Part shown: positions 46,601 through 54,834 of the stretch, piece by piece
Layout of the letters: each line of letters opens with the position of its first letter
Position numbering within the stretch: position 1 is the stretch's first letter
NCBI RefSeq assembly: GCF_014695915.1
Contig: NZ_JACJPF010000087.1
Coordinates: 23,590 to 87,589, forward strand
Reading direction: 5' to 3'
Length of the DNA: 64,000 nucleotides
Source: Trichocoleus sp. FACHB-40
GTDB taxonomy: Bacteria; Cyanobacteriota; Cyanobacteriia; Cyanobacteriales; FACHB-T130
The notes under the pieces: model-generated
Told to the model about the DNA's origin: nothing
Seen by the model: the letters and a program-made list of their open reading frames with translations, nothing else
Databases searched by the model: none
Program-made: the position numbers and the translations under genes

Positions 46601-46942
46601 ATGACGGCTGAGGAAGAAGTCAATATCTCTGAGGAAACAGAAGTTTTTGTATTTCCGGCATCGTTTGCCTAGCAACGATTGTGGTTTCTCGACCAGATGT
46701 TCCCAGCCAATACCTTTTACAGTGTAGCGACTGCACTTCTTCTAACGGTTTCGCTCAACATAGAGGCGCTGGAGGAGACTTTCAACGAAATTGCGCGATC
46801 GCTACGAAACCTTACGCACCACTTTTGTCATAGTGGAGGGGGATCTCCTCCAGATAATCGCTCCCAGCTTAACCATACCCCTGTCAGTAATAGATTTGCG
46901 GCATCTACCGGCAACCGAACGGGAAGCTGAAACTCGACATCC
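46601..46942 (+). pseudogene. NRPS condensation-domain remnant
   Basis: The sequence starts with an ATG at 46601 and reads EETEVFVFPASFA-stop-QRLWFLDQMFPANTF, then LNIEALEETFNEIA, matching the N-terminus of the first NRPS module (EVFVFPTSFAQQRLWFLDQL). CAG for Gln has become TAG at 46669-46671, and frameshifts occur from about 46790. After about 340 bp the sequence passes into an unrelated ilvA remnant. It is a relic of a paralogous NRPS gene. Confidence 0.88.
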
Positions 46943-47190
46943 CAAAAACTGCTTTTAGGTTGGATTCTGGCTTTCATCCCCATAGCTAAGCCAAAGCGTA
47001 TCAAAAAAAGCCTGCGACTTTTCCATCTCCTGGGGTAACACCTGCATCTCCACCACCGCCTCTACTCTGCCCCCTTGTTGCGGTAGTGAAAGAGGCTGAG
47101 ATTCCCGCACCAGCTTATGGAAGCGATGAACTTCATCAAACCGTTTTGAATTGGCACACCCACAAAAATATCGGCTTCTTTACAAAACCA
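46943..47190 (-). pseudogene. Decayed 3' end of a second ilvA (threonine dehydratase) copy
   Basis: Compared with the intact ilvA at 56617-58161, this stretch matches base for base in several blocks: AAAACTGCTTTTAGG, TTGCTTTCATCCC-like CTGGCTTTCATCCCCATAG, TTGTTGCGGTAGTG, and CACAAAAATATCGGCTTCTTT near 47160. Between them are small deletions and many substitutions. It covers the C-terminal ACT-like region only. It is fused directly to the NRPS condensation remnant. Confidence 0.85.
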
Positions 47191-47642
47191 ACCCAAAGTT
47201 TTTTTAAGATTTAGGGTAGCGATTGCTATTCTGCATCTATCGCGGGGAATAATAGTATTAAGTAGATGACGCTATGTTTTTCTTTAGGCAATGAGGAAGC
47301 AGTTTTAGCAGCAGCGATGAAACTTCGAGAAGCTAGGTCACTAAGGCTTGTGGATATGGACATGACGATTGGATCATAGTGGTTGATAATTCAACCGTTG
47401 CAGGATCAGTGAAGGTTTTACTTCATTCTTTGCCCACTGCTTAAAGCAACTCGGTCACAGTTTTATCTAAAAGTTCAGGAGATTCTATCAGCTTGTAGTG
47501 GGGAAATTACTGAACTATGGAACACCTTGTTAAGCAGTAATTACACGGAAGGTTTTGGGAGCAACGAACCAGCTTCCTGAAATACTTTGCTCTTGAAAAC
47601 TAGATTTTACTTTAACTCTAACGCCCTCAATTGGAGCAGAAC
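47191..47642. other. Degenerate intergenic region
   Basis: About 450 bp after the ilvA remnant with no supportable gene; short readable stretches lack starts and family motifs. The GGAG at 47633-47636 is the ribosome site of the dioxygenase. Confidence 0.6.
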
Positions 47643-48449
47643 ATGATTCAAACTACAGATACAGCTAAGTTTACGACGACTGACCTAAATCGCTTTGCTG
47701 AAGAACTCAATCGAGATGGGATTTGTGTGATTCGGGGTTTATTCGATAGAAGATTGGTCGAAGAGTGGGCAGATGCTTTTAATGAATTGTTCCAAAAGCG
47801 CCAAAACCAACCGGGAGGTCTGGCACCTCGCGAAAAATCCCGTTACTATCTAACTTTCCCTTGGGTTTCTCCTTTTGCCAATGTGGATGTATTTGCGAAT
47901 CCGGTAATTTTGGGGATTCTTGATCGGGTATTTTACCAAGAGTATAAATTGGTTCAGTTGGCGGCTGATATTCCTCTCCAGGGTTCAGATTACCAGGAAA
48001 TTCACCGAGACTTTCGCCCACTTTTCTCAGATCAGATAGTAACGCCACTCTACGCGCTGGCGGTTAACTTTCCACTGGTAGAAGTGACGGCGGACAATGG
48101 GCCGTTTCAAATGGCGCGGGGTACTCATGTCATGCCGCGTGAGGAAGGATTAGTAAAGATCGCTGCTGGGGAAATTCCCATAGAGTCTTTCTATATGCAG
48201 CCGGGTGATGTGATGATTCGCTCGCCGTTGGCGCTGCATCGAGGCTCCCCAAACCGGACAAACACACCAAGACCAATGGTTGTGATGGGCTATGTAATGC
48301 ATTGGTTGCACACCACGAAAGTAGACTTGACTGTGCAACGGGACTATTATGAAAGTCTACCAGAGCAAGTAAGGGAATTACTGCGTTGCCAAGTGGTAGA
48401 GCAGTTGCCAGAGAACAAAGTTGAAACCTACGTGAATTTCAAGTATTAG
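47643..48449 (+). CDS. Phytanoyl-CoA dioxygenase (PhyH) family Fe(II)/2-oxoglutarate oxygenase
   Basis: A 268-residue oxygenase started at the ATG at 47643 (GGAG 6 nt upstream; a TTG at 47631 is less likely). The facial triad is present: HRD in YQEIHRDFRP (near residue 120) and the distal His in SPLALHRGSPNRT (near 195), with the 2-oxoglutarate-binding Arg in RPMVVMGY. RDGICVIRGLFDRRLVEEW opens the domain. Such enzymes hydroxylate small molecules, including peptides and lipids. It lies 7 bp upstream of a GH43 gene on the same strand, so the two are likely cotranscribed. Substrate unknown. Confidence 0.87.
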   Translation: MIQTTDTAKFTTTDLNRFAEELNRDGICVIRGLFDRRLVEEWADAFNELFQKRQNQPGGLAPREKSRYYLTFPWVSPFANVDVFANPVILGILDRVFYQEYKLVQLAADIPLQGSDYQEIHRDFRPLFSDQIVTPLYALAVNFPLVEVTADNGPFQMARGTHVMPREEGLVKIAAGEIPIESFYMQPGDVMIRSPLALHRGSPNRTNTPRPMVVMGYVMHWLHTTKVDLTVQRDYYESLPEQVRELLRCQVVEQLPENKVETYVNFKY

Positions 48450-48456
48450 GACGCTA

Positions 48457-49476
48457 ATGTCTCAATTTGAGCCGACACCTGAAGAATTTCCTAGCAAACG
48501 CACCTACACAAATCCGGTGTACAACGGCTATTTTGCCGATCCGTTTGTTTGGGAACACGAGGGAGTATATTACGCAATCGGCACGGGTGCAGCAGAAGCT
48601 GAGGGAGAGGTGGACGAAATCGGCAAACAGCGCGTCTTTCCCCTCCTGCGCTCTGAGGACTTTGTAAGCTGGGAGTTTGCGGGTAATGCACTGCTGCGCC
48701 CAGACGCTGCTCTCGGAGATAACTTTTGGGCACCGGAAGTTGCTTATTGCGATCGCAAGTTCTATCTCTACTACTCTGTAGGACACGAAGACAAGCGGCA
48801 TCAGTTACGGGTTGCAACGAGCGATCGCCCCTTGGGGCCTTATCAAGACATCGGTGAACCCCTCATAGACCCTGAATCATGCCCTTTCGCCATCGATCCT
48901 CATGCCTTTCGGGATGACGATGGTCAGTGGTATCTGTTCTACGCCCGCGATTTCTTGGATACAGAAGGAGGGGTAAGGGCTGGAACGGCGCTGATGGTAG
49001 ACAGATTGATAGGAATGACAAAACTAGCTGGAGAGGGGAAAGTTGTTTTACGCGCCCGCTCTGACTGGCAGCGGTTTTTGGCAAACCGTTTGATGTATGG
49101 CGATCGCTATGATTGGCATACCTTAGAAGGCCCTAGTGTCCGCAAACATGGCGATCGCTACTACTGCTTTTATAGCGGTGGGCGCTGGGAAACGGAAAAC
49201 TACGGTGTCGATTATGGCGTTGCAGATAGCGTCATGGGTCCCTACTCGGATGCAGGAAATGAAGCAGGGCCCCGCGTATTGAAAACTGTTATCGAGCGGG
49301 TTCTCGGCCCCGGTCATAACTCGATCGTTATCGGGCCTGATGGTAAAACTGATTACATCGCTTACCATGCTTGGGACACGGGCAGGTCGGCGCGGCGAAT
49401 GTGCTTAGATAAATTGATTTGGACGGCAGAGGGTCCGCGCTGCGAGGGTCCCACCTGGACATCGCAGACTGTATAA
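48457..49476 (+). CDS. GH43-like five-bladed beta-propeller glycosidase
   Basis: A 339-residue glycoside hydrolase family 43-like protein without signal peptide. The catalytic base lies in NGYFADPFVW (near residue 28), the modulating Asp in CPFAIDPHAFRDDDGQWYLF (near 148) and the acid Glu in HTLEGPSVRKHGDRYYCFYS (near 228). RVLGPGHNSIV and YHAWDT are typical propeller motifs. Typical substrates are arabinan or xylan, but cytoplasmic versions act on small glycosides. It is 7 bp downstream of the dioxygenase, so both may process the same compound. Confidence 0.88.
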   Translation: MSQFEPTPEEFPSKRTYTNPVYNGYFADPFVWEHEGVYYAIGTGAAEAEGEVDEIGKQRVFPLLRSEDFVSWEFAGNALLRPDAALGDNFWAPEVAYCDRKFYLYYSVGHEDKRHQLRVATSDRPLGPYQDIGEPLIDPESCPFAIDPHAFRDDDGQWYLFYARDFLDTEGGVRAGTALMVDRLIGMTKLAGEGKVVLRARSDWQRFLANRLMYGDRYDWHTLEGPSVRKHGDRYYCFYSGGRWETENYGVDYGVADSVMGPYSDAGNEAGPRVLKTVIERVLGPGHNSIVIGPDGKTDYIAYHAWDTGRSARRMCLDKLIWTAEGPRCEGPTWTSQTV

Positions 49477-49510
49477 CAGTTCTCGCTAGGTTGCAAAACA
49501 CACTCGGAAC

Positions 49511-49588
49511 CTCACCCCCAACCCCTCTCCGCAGGCGGAGAGGGGCAGTATTGAACCCCTCCTGAAGAGCGGGGAGGGGTGGGGTTAA
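49511..49588. repeat. C-run/G-run hairpin repeat after GH43
   Basis: A CTCACCCCCAACCCCTCTCC...GGAGAGGGG core (hairpin CCCCTCTCCGC-AGGC-GGAGAGGGG at 49522-49545) is followed by CCCCTCCTGAAGAGCGGGGAGGGG. The element is a dispersed repeat and may terminate GH43 transcription. A relative lies in frame inside the second NRPS. Confidence 0.85.
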
Positions 49589-49734
49589 ACGGTACTGCAT
49601 TCCAAGCAAGAATTGCTATCGATGCTATCTAAGCTATCTAAGAGTGCATAGCGATCGCGCTACCGAAACAAAACCGCAATTTAATCCACTTACGTTCGAC
49701 TGCTTGCGGTAAGAAATACCTACCTAAGCCTGAG

Positions 49735-49835
49735 CGGATCGAGAAATGCCAGTGTTTCCCCACCAGATGCAGGAGGCACTGGCATCTTCACTACAATTTG
49801 CCCGTAGTCTGCGCTGTTGTTGCAGTCGCGACTTT
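49735..49835 (-). pseudogene. Third, shorter ilvA 3' fragment
   Basis: ATCGAGAAATGCC near 49738 and AGGAGGCACTGGCATC...CCCGTAGTCTGCGCTGTTGTTGC near 49771-49825 match the intact ilvA around 56718-56806 over about 90 bp with scattered differences. It ends abruptly and encodes no protein. It lies about 200 bp upstream of sbtA. Confidence 0.75.
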
Positions 49836-49940
49836 AGTTATTGTCAAACCCAGCTCCTGGCTGATTTCGGTAGTTAGAAAGGTTTTATTTATACTTGCTA
49901 TAAAAATTTCCTATATTTTTTTAGCGCCTCAATTGCCATA

Positions 49941-49978
49941 CAGTGGTTCTACGCAACCTCTGATGCGTAGAATCACTG
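49941..49978 (+). promoter_or_regulatory. Long stem-loop in the sbtA 5' region
   Basis: A near-perfect 15-bp inverted repeat (CAGTGGTTCTACGCA and TGCGTAGAATCACTG, one G-T pair) surrounds an 8-nt loop, 64-101 bp before the sbtA start. It is followed by TTTCACTTC. It could be a transcript hairpin, an attenuator or a regulator-binding site. Confidence 0.5.
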
Positions 49979-50041
49979 TTTCACTTCAGTCATGATTAAA
50001 ACCTTTTTCAAATTCTTGGTTATCCAGAATGGGGAGCGGAT

Positions 50042-51013
50042 ATGGATACAAGCCTGATCGTTTCTAATATCCTGAATCCACCAATCCTATTCTTCTTTCT
50101 AGGTATGCTGGCAGTTTTTGTTAAATCGGATCTGGAAATTCCGGCTCCTTTCCCCAAGTTACTGTCACTTTATCTACTATTTTCCATTGGCTTTAAAGGA
50201 GGAGTGGAACTGGTCAAAAGCGGCTTGACCCAGGAGGTGATATTCACCATGCTGGCAGCCATGTTGATGGCGTGTGCCGTCCCGATCTATACGTTTTTTA
50301 TCCTGAAGCTGAGGCTAGATACCTATGATGCAGCAGCGATCGCTGCGACTTATGGCTCCATCAGTGCCGTAACTTTCATCACGGCAGGAGCTTTTTTGAC
50401 CGAGTTGGGGATTGATTATGATGGTTATATGGTTGCAGCCCTAGCGCTTATGGAATCTCCGGCTATCATCGTCGGGCTGATTCTGGTCAATCTATTCACA
50501 CCCAGCCAGGGAGATCGGGACTTTTCCTGGCCCGAAGTGTTGCAAGAAGCCTTCCTGAATAGCTCCGTATTTCTGCTAGTTGGTAGCCTCATAATCGGAG
50601 TCCTAACTGGAGAACGCGGTTGGCACACTTTGGAACCCTTTACTCAGGGCTTGTTCTACGGTATCCTGACCTTCTTTTTGCTCGACATGGGGTTGGTTGC
50701 GGCTAGAAGGATTAAGGACTTGCAGAAAACGGGCGTTTTCCTGATTTCTTTTGCAATACTGATCCCAATCCTCAATGCAGGTATTAGTCTTTTCATTGCA
50801 AAATTTATCGGAATGCCCAAGGGAGACGCGCTCTTATTTGCGGTGCTTTGTGCGAGTGCTTCTTATATTGCTGTTCCCGCCGCTATGCGCTTAACGGTTC
50901 CTGAAGCGAATCCTAGCTTGTACGTTTCTACCGCGCTAGCTGTAACGTTTCCTTTCAACATCATTGTGGGAATTCCTTTATATCTGTACGGAATTGAGAT
51001 GCTTTGGAGATAA
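50042..51013 (+). CDS. sbtA: Sodium-dependent bicarbonate transporter SbtA
   Basis: High-affinity Na+-dependent bicarbonate transporter of the inner membrane, part of the cyanobacterial carbon-concentrating mechanism. The 323 residues give about ten hydrophobic helices in two inverted halves. The SbtA-typical SLYLLFSIGFKGGVEL lies near residue 42, TYGSISAVTFITAGAFL near residue 104, and ASYIAVPAAMRL near residue 282. Start ATG at 50042 with GGGGAG upstream. Its inhibitor SbtB follows 4 bp downstream. Expression of sbtA is normally induced at low CO2; the stem-loop at 49941 may be part of that, unproven. Confidence 0.95.
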   Translation: MDTSLIVSNILNPPILFFFLGMLAVFVKSDLEIPAPFPKLLSLYLLFSIGFKGGVELVKSGLTQEVIFTMLAAMLMACAVPIYTFFILKLRLDTYDAAAIAATYGSISAVTFITAGAFLTELGIDYDGYMVAALALMESPAIIVGLILVNLFTPSQGDRDFSWPEVLQEAFLNSSVFLLVGSLIIGVLTGERGWHTLEPFTQGLFYGILTFFLLDMGLVAARRIKDLQKTGVFLISFAILIPILNAGISLFIAKFIGMPKGDALLFAVLCASASYIAVPAAMRLTVPEANPSLYVSTALAVTFPFNIIVGIPLYLYGIEMLWR

Positions 51014-51017
51014 CATC

Positions 51018-51329
51018 ATGCATTCAGTTAAACGAATAGAAATCATCGCAAATTCATTTGAACTTGGCAAAATTTTAGATGGCTTAAAAAAAGCCGGTGT
51101 AACGGGGCATCTAGTTATCCGAAATGTTGCCGGACAAGGACTCAGAGGCGGTTCTGAAGATTTGGATATGACTATGCTGGATAATGTCTACGTGGTTGCC
51201 TTTTGTTCCCCGGAAATACTTAAAGGTGCTGTGGAAATTATTCGACCAATCCTCAACAAGTTCGGAGGCAGCTGTTACATTTCTGATGCGCTGGAAATTC
51301 GCTCGACAAGATGCGTTGCGTCGCTGTAA
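51018..51329 (+). CDS. sbtB: PII-like regulator SbtB
   Basis: A 103-residue PII-superfamily protein that binds adenine nucleotides and regulates SbtA. The ATG at 51018 has GGAG (51006-51009) inside the end of sbtA; upstream in-frame starts are not needed. The ferredoxin-like fold opens with KRIEIIANSFELGKILDGL, and the T-loop-like segment is VAGQGLRGGSEDLDM. The C-terminus ends RCVASL with a single Cys and lacks the longer Cys-pair loop of some SbtB proteins, so a redox-apyrase switch is less likely. It forms an operon with sbtA. Confidence 0.92.
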   Translation: MHSVKRIEIIANSFELGKILDGLKKAGVTGHLVIRNVAGQGLRGGSEDLDMTMLDNVYVVAFCSPEILKGAVEIIRPILNKFGGSCYISDALEIRSTRCVASL

Positions 51330-51447
51330 GGTGGCTACTTTTGTTTTCTGGGAAATTTGGAAAGACTAAAAAACAAAATCTCCAGTCAAAGCTAGACTTT
51401 AAACTTTGAATAGTTCATTCTACAACTTTTACTTCTTCTTAATACCT

Positions 51448-52164
51448 ATGAATCAGAACAATGGGTTAATAGGGCGGCGCAATTTCTTGAACTTAACAGG
51501 AAACGGCGGAATAGCACTGATGGCGGCTGTGGCGGGAAGTGCATTCTGGGGCGTGCAAGCAAACCGAGCGATCGCTGCCACCGTTGATCCTCCCAGCCCT
51601 GATGCCGCCCTAAAACGTTTGATGGAGGGCAATCAACGGTTTGTGCAACACAAGGCTAAGCATCCCGATCAATCAGAGGAACGTATTAAAGAACTTGCCC
51701 AAGCACAACACCCTTTTGCAACGCTGCTAACCTGCGCGGATTCGCGGGTGCCTGCGGAAATTTTGTTTGATGAAGGACTCGGTGACTTATTTGATATCCG
51801 GGTTGCTGGAAATATCGTGACTCCAGAGGTGCTTGGCAGTTTGGAATACGCTGTCGCTATCCTCAGCACTCCTGTGATTATGGTTTTAGGTCACGAACGC
51901 TGTGGTGCTGTCACCGCCGCAGTCCAGGGGGAACGTCTCCCAGGAAACATGAATTCTTTTGTTAAAGCCATCAAACCCGCGATCGCTAAGGCAAAAGATG
52001 AATCGGGCGATCCGGTTGATAATGCTGTAGTTGCAAATGTTCGGTATCAACTTGAGAAATTGAAGCAAAATTCAACGATCGTTTCGGAACGATTGCTGGA
52101 TGACAAGCTCAAAATTGTCGGAGGTCGTTACGATCTTGATACTGGAAAAGTCACGTTGATTTAG
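51448..52164 (+). CDS. Beta-class carbonic anhydrase with Tat-type leader
   Basis: A 238-residue beta-carbonic anhydrase started at the ATG at 51448. The leader RRNFLNLTGNGGIALMAAVA and a cleavage-like AIAATVD suggest export to the periplasm through Tat. Zinc and catalytic residues are LTCADSRVP (Cys and Asp/Arg pair near residue 100) and LGHERCGAV (His and Cys near 156). EcaB-like exported beta-enzymes are known in cyanobacteria; I do not assign the symbol with certainty. It is 119 bp downstream of sbtB on the same strand and would interconvert CO2 and bicarbonate at the uptake site. Confidence 0.93.
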   Translation: MNQNNGLIGRRNFLNLTGNGGIALMAAVAGSAFWGVQANRAIAATVDPPSPDAALKRLMEGNQRFVQHKAKHPDQSEERIKELAQAQHPFATLLTCADSRVPAEILFDEGLGDLFDIRVAGNIVTPEVLGSLEYAVAILSTPVIMVLGHERCGAVTAAVQGERLPGNMNSFVKAIKPAIAKAKDESGDPVDNAVVANVRYQLEKLKQNSTIVSERLLDDKLKIVGGRYDLDTGKVTLI

Positions 52165-52302
52165 GATTGCGTAAAACAGGCATCTCAATTTCCGTCAACG
52201 CTGATGCGGCTGCTGCGAACATTCCCTCTGCTGACGGTGATACTAGATAAACTCGCCCCTACTGTCTCTGCTGAATTATGGTTGCAATAGATAGGTAGGG
52301 GC

Positions 52303-52362
52303 GAACTGCCCATGCAATATGCAGACTTTGCCGACAGGCAGCACGAATGGCTACAGGGTGAG
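52303..52362 (+). pseudogene. NRPS condensation-domain fragment (20 codons)
   Basis: GAACTGCCCATGCAATATGC and the following codons read ELPMQYADFADRQHEWLQGE in one frame, matching ELPLQYPDFAEWQREWLQGE of the first NRPS and ELPIQYADFAHWQREWLQGE of the second. No start or further homology is present. It is an isolated relic after the carbonic anhydrase gene, in a 284-bp gap that otherwise shows HIP1 and little else. Confidence 0.8.
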
Positions 52363-52448
52363 AGCGATCGCGCTTACAAAAAGAGCGATCGCATCTTTTA
52401 AGATAGATTTTGTGCCAGCATCACTTATTGTTAGAATTTTCTCAATCG

Positions 52449-53504
52449 CTAGGAAAGGTTTTGCTCTGATAATGTCATCAGATTGCAGAGTTTATAAACT
52501 GCCCTAGCGCCAACGTTACCATCCCACTCACTATTCCCCACTTCGCATACATCAAACCCAATAATCTGTCTGCCGCTATTGACAACTTCGCGGAACAAGA
52601 AAAAGGTTTGCTCTAGTTCTAGACCTCCAGGAACCGGAGTTCCTGTATTCGGGCACAGTTTGGGGTCTAATCCATCGACATCGAAACTGATGTAAACATT
52701 CTGCGGTAGTTCTGCAACGATTTGTTGGCAAATTTCCAACCAAGAAACTCCAGCATAAAGCTTTCGTTTTAACTGAGGATCGTAGTAGGCAGAAACTCGC
52801 CCTTCAGACTGTTGAATCAGATTAACTTCATCTTGAGAAATATCGCGAATGCCCACTTGAACTAACTTCGACATTTGGGGCAATTTCAGCGCATTAAACA
52901 TAATTGAGGCATGAGAAAACTCGAAACCCTCATAAGCATCGCGTAAGTCCGCGTGAGCATCGATGTGTAAAATTCCGAATTCCGGGTAACTTTCTGCCAA
53001 TGCCTGAATAGCTCCCAGAGGTACGCTGTGATCTCCTCCGATTGCTGCAACCTTTTTACCCTGTTTTATCGCAGTTTTAGCCTGTTCAAACAGCCATTGA
53101 TTGACAGATTGACACTCTTGATTAACTGTTTTCAAGACTTGCGTGAGATTTGGGTCATCTTCGACACGCTTCCCTTGTTCCATATGCTCAATAATTCGAG
53201 CCGCATCCTGCCTCAAAACCTCATTTTTCTGCTGGATATCTTTGGGAATTTCTACCATGAAAATACCTTTTTTCCAGCCTTCTGGATTGTCAAAGTCATA
53301 CAAATCCAGTTGACGAGAGGATTCTAAAACTGCATTTGGCCCAAAAGCTGTGCCGGAGCCATAGGAAACAGTCACTTCCCAGGGAATGCCAAACACAATA
53401 ATATTGGCAGAGTCGTAGTCAAATGGAAGTCCTAAGAGATTACCGTTATCGACACCAATACCGCTAGGATCAAAGTTTAGGAGGATTTCTTCTCTGGTAG
53501 CCAT
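52449..53504 (-). CDS. Ureohydrolase (agmatinase or guanidine hydrolase family)
   Basis: A 351-residue arginase/agmatinase-fold enzyme using a dinuclear metal site. The three metal motifs are intact: GGDHSVPLG (near residue 156), DAHADLRDAY (near 180) and SFDVDGLDPKLCP (near 275). The C-terminal DVCEVGNSEWDGNVGARAV is typical of cyanobacterial members. Family members hydrolyse agmatine, arginine or, in some cyanobacteria, guanidine, and sequence alone does not separate these. No nickel-accessory genes are adjacent, which gives no support for guanidine. It is divergent from the cyclo-ligase gene with 154 bp between them. Confidence 0.88.
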   Translation of the reverse strand: MATREEILLNFDPSGIGVDNGNLLGLPFDYDSANIIVFGIPWEVTVSYGSGTAFGPNAVLESSRQLDLYDFDNPEGWKKGIFMVEIPKDIQQKNEVLRQDAARIIEHMEQGKRVEDDPNLTQVLKTVNQECQSVNQWLFEQAKTAIKQGKKVAAIGGDHSVPLGAIQALAESYPEFGILHIDAHADLRDAYEGFEFSHASIMFNALKLPQMSKLVQVGIRDISQDEVNLIQQSEGRVSAYYDPQLKRKLYAGVSWLEICQQIVAELPQNVYISFDVDGLDPKLCPNTGTPVPGGLELEQTFFLFREVVNSGRQIIGFDVCEVGNSEWDGNVGARAVYKLCNLMTLSEQNLS

Positions 53505-53658
53505 TGAGTATGTCCTGAATTAAAGTGGGTTAGCAAAAAGTGGCTTGATAAATGTTAGCGTTGATATTGCAAGTTTTGGGATGAGCCAAGCTGAGTCGGT
53601 TGCTATCCCAGTCTATCTTCCACAAGGATTTGTTAACATAACAAATTAGCGATCGCTG

Positions 53659-54432
53659 ATGCCAAATAACATCAAGACAACTTGGACTGGTTATCATGCC
53701 CATAAGGACAATCTGAGGGCTGATATTTGGTCGTTGCTGAAGCAGCAGGGGGTAGCCATCGGAGATCCGCAAGGTCACATTCCTAACTTTGTCGGTTCCC
53801 AAAAAGCGGCTGAACAGTTAGCAGATTTACCAATTTGGCAACAAGCAAAAGCAATTAAGTGCAATCCGGATTCACCGCAAATTCCGGTGCGATCGCGTGC
53901 TTTAAAAGATGGGAAATGCTTATACATGGCTGTACCCCGCTTAACGAATACTCGCTGCTTTGTTGAATTGACGGCTGAGGATTTGCAGCAGCGCAACATC
54001 CCGCTTGAAGAAGCTGCGATCGCGCGGAAGGCGCTAACTTATGGGCGATTGGTAACTTTTGAAGAGATGCAGACTATCGATTTAGTTATTGTGGGTTGTG
54101 TGGCGGTAACGCGCAATGGGGGTAGAACTGGTAAAGGGGCAGGATTTGCAGATTTGGAACTGGCGATGTTAAAAGAATTTGGATTAGTGCAGTCAGATAC
54201 TCCAATTGTGACAACGGTGCATACGTTGCAAATTGTTGAAGAAGAATGTTTACCAATGCAACCTCACGATTGGGGACTGGATTGGATTGTTACTGCTGAT
54301 AAGGCAATCGAAACAAATACAACTTATCCACGGCCAGCAGGACTAGACTGGGATAGAATTCGTCCTGACCGATATAAGGAAATCCCAATTTTACGGAAAC
54401 TGAGGGAGAAACTTGCAAATCAAGCCATTTAA
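53659..54432 (+). CDS. 5-formyltetrahydrofolate cyclo-ligase family protein
   Basis: A 257-residue member of the 5-formyl-THF cyclo-ligase/MTHFSD-like fold. The ATP-binding signature is GGRTGKGAGFADLELAML (residues about 155-172), preceded by DLVIVGCVAVTRNG, and the catalytic-domain pattern ends PHDWGLDWIVT. The N-terminus (WSLLKQQGVAIGDP) is longer than in standard FAU1. It may recycle 5-formyl-THF in one-carbon metabolism, or be a methenyl-THF-synthetase-like protein of uncertain activity. It is transcribed divergently from the ureohydrolase; ATG at 53659. Confidence 0.83.
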   Translation: MPNNIKTTWTGYHAHKDNLRADIWSLLKQQGVAIGDPQGHIPNFVGSQKAAEQLADLPIWQQAKAIKCNPDSPQIPVRSRALKDGKCLYMAVPRLTNTRCFVELTAEDLQQRNIPLEEAAIARKALTYGRLVTFEEMQTIDLVIVGCVAVTRNGGRTGKGAGFADLELAMLKEFGLVQSDTPIVTTVHTLQIVEEECLPMQPHDWGLDWIVTADKAIETNTTYPRPAGLDWDRIRPDRYKEIPILRKLREKLANQAI

Positions 54433-54834
54433 CCTGGACAACGACAGTGAAGGGAATTATCAACGACAACAGATTAAATAATAGACAAAAGCTGCATTCT
54501 TTTTCACCATAATGCGATCGCTACAGCAAGTAGCGCCTGCTAAAATTTCTGGTTATTTCAAAATTTCATAGATGAGAGTGATCGCTTTAAAATTTATTAG
54601 CGCTAAAGTAATTTATGGGTAAAGCTGTACTAACGCTTTTCCCATAATAAACCCTTAACCTATAGACGCGATCGCGAGTCCTGTCAGCCAGCAGCCAGGG
54701 AATAACAGCTGTGAGTGAAGACGCTTCTGAGTGCTTGGGTTGAATGAAGCGATCGCGCCACGAACAGTAGGAGTGTCAGAGGTCGTGGCGCACATTCATC
54801 AAGTAGAATTCGCATCTACAGTCAGCAGATAAAG
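54433..54834. other. Intergenic region with hairpin
   Basis: About 400 bp with three HIP1-type octamers. An imperfect stem-loop (ATGGGTAAAGC/GCTTTTCCCAT) lies at 54615-54645. No gene was recognised between the converging cyclo-ligase and permease genes. Confidence 0.6.

Noticed and set aside
48454..49084. Overlapping frames on both strands across GH43.
   Set aside because: GH43 motifs are continuous in the chosen frame; the others carry no domain.
52449..53504. Naming the ureohydrolase speB or a guanidine hydrolase.
   Set aside because: Family motifs fit both, and the sequence lacks a decisive residue or accessory-gene context, so no symbol was given.
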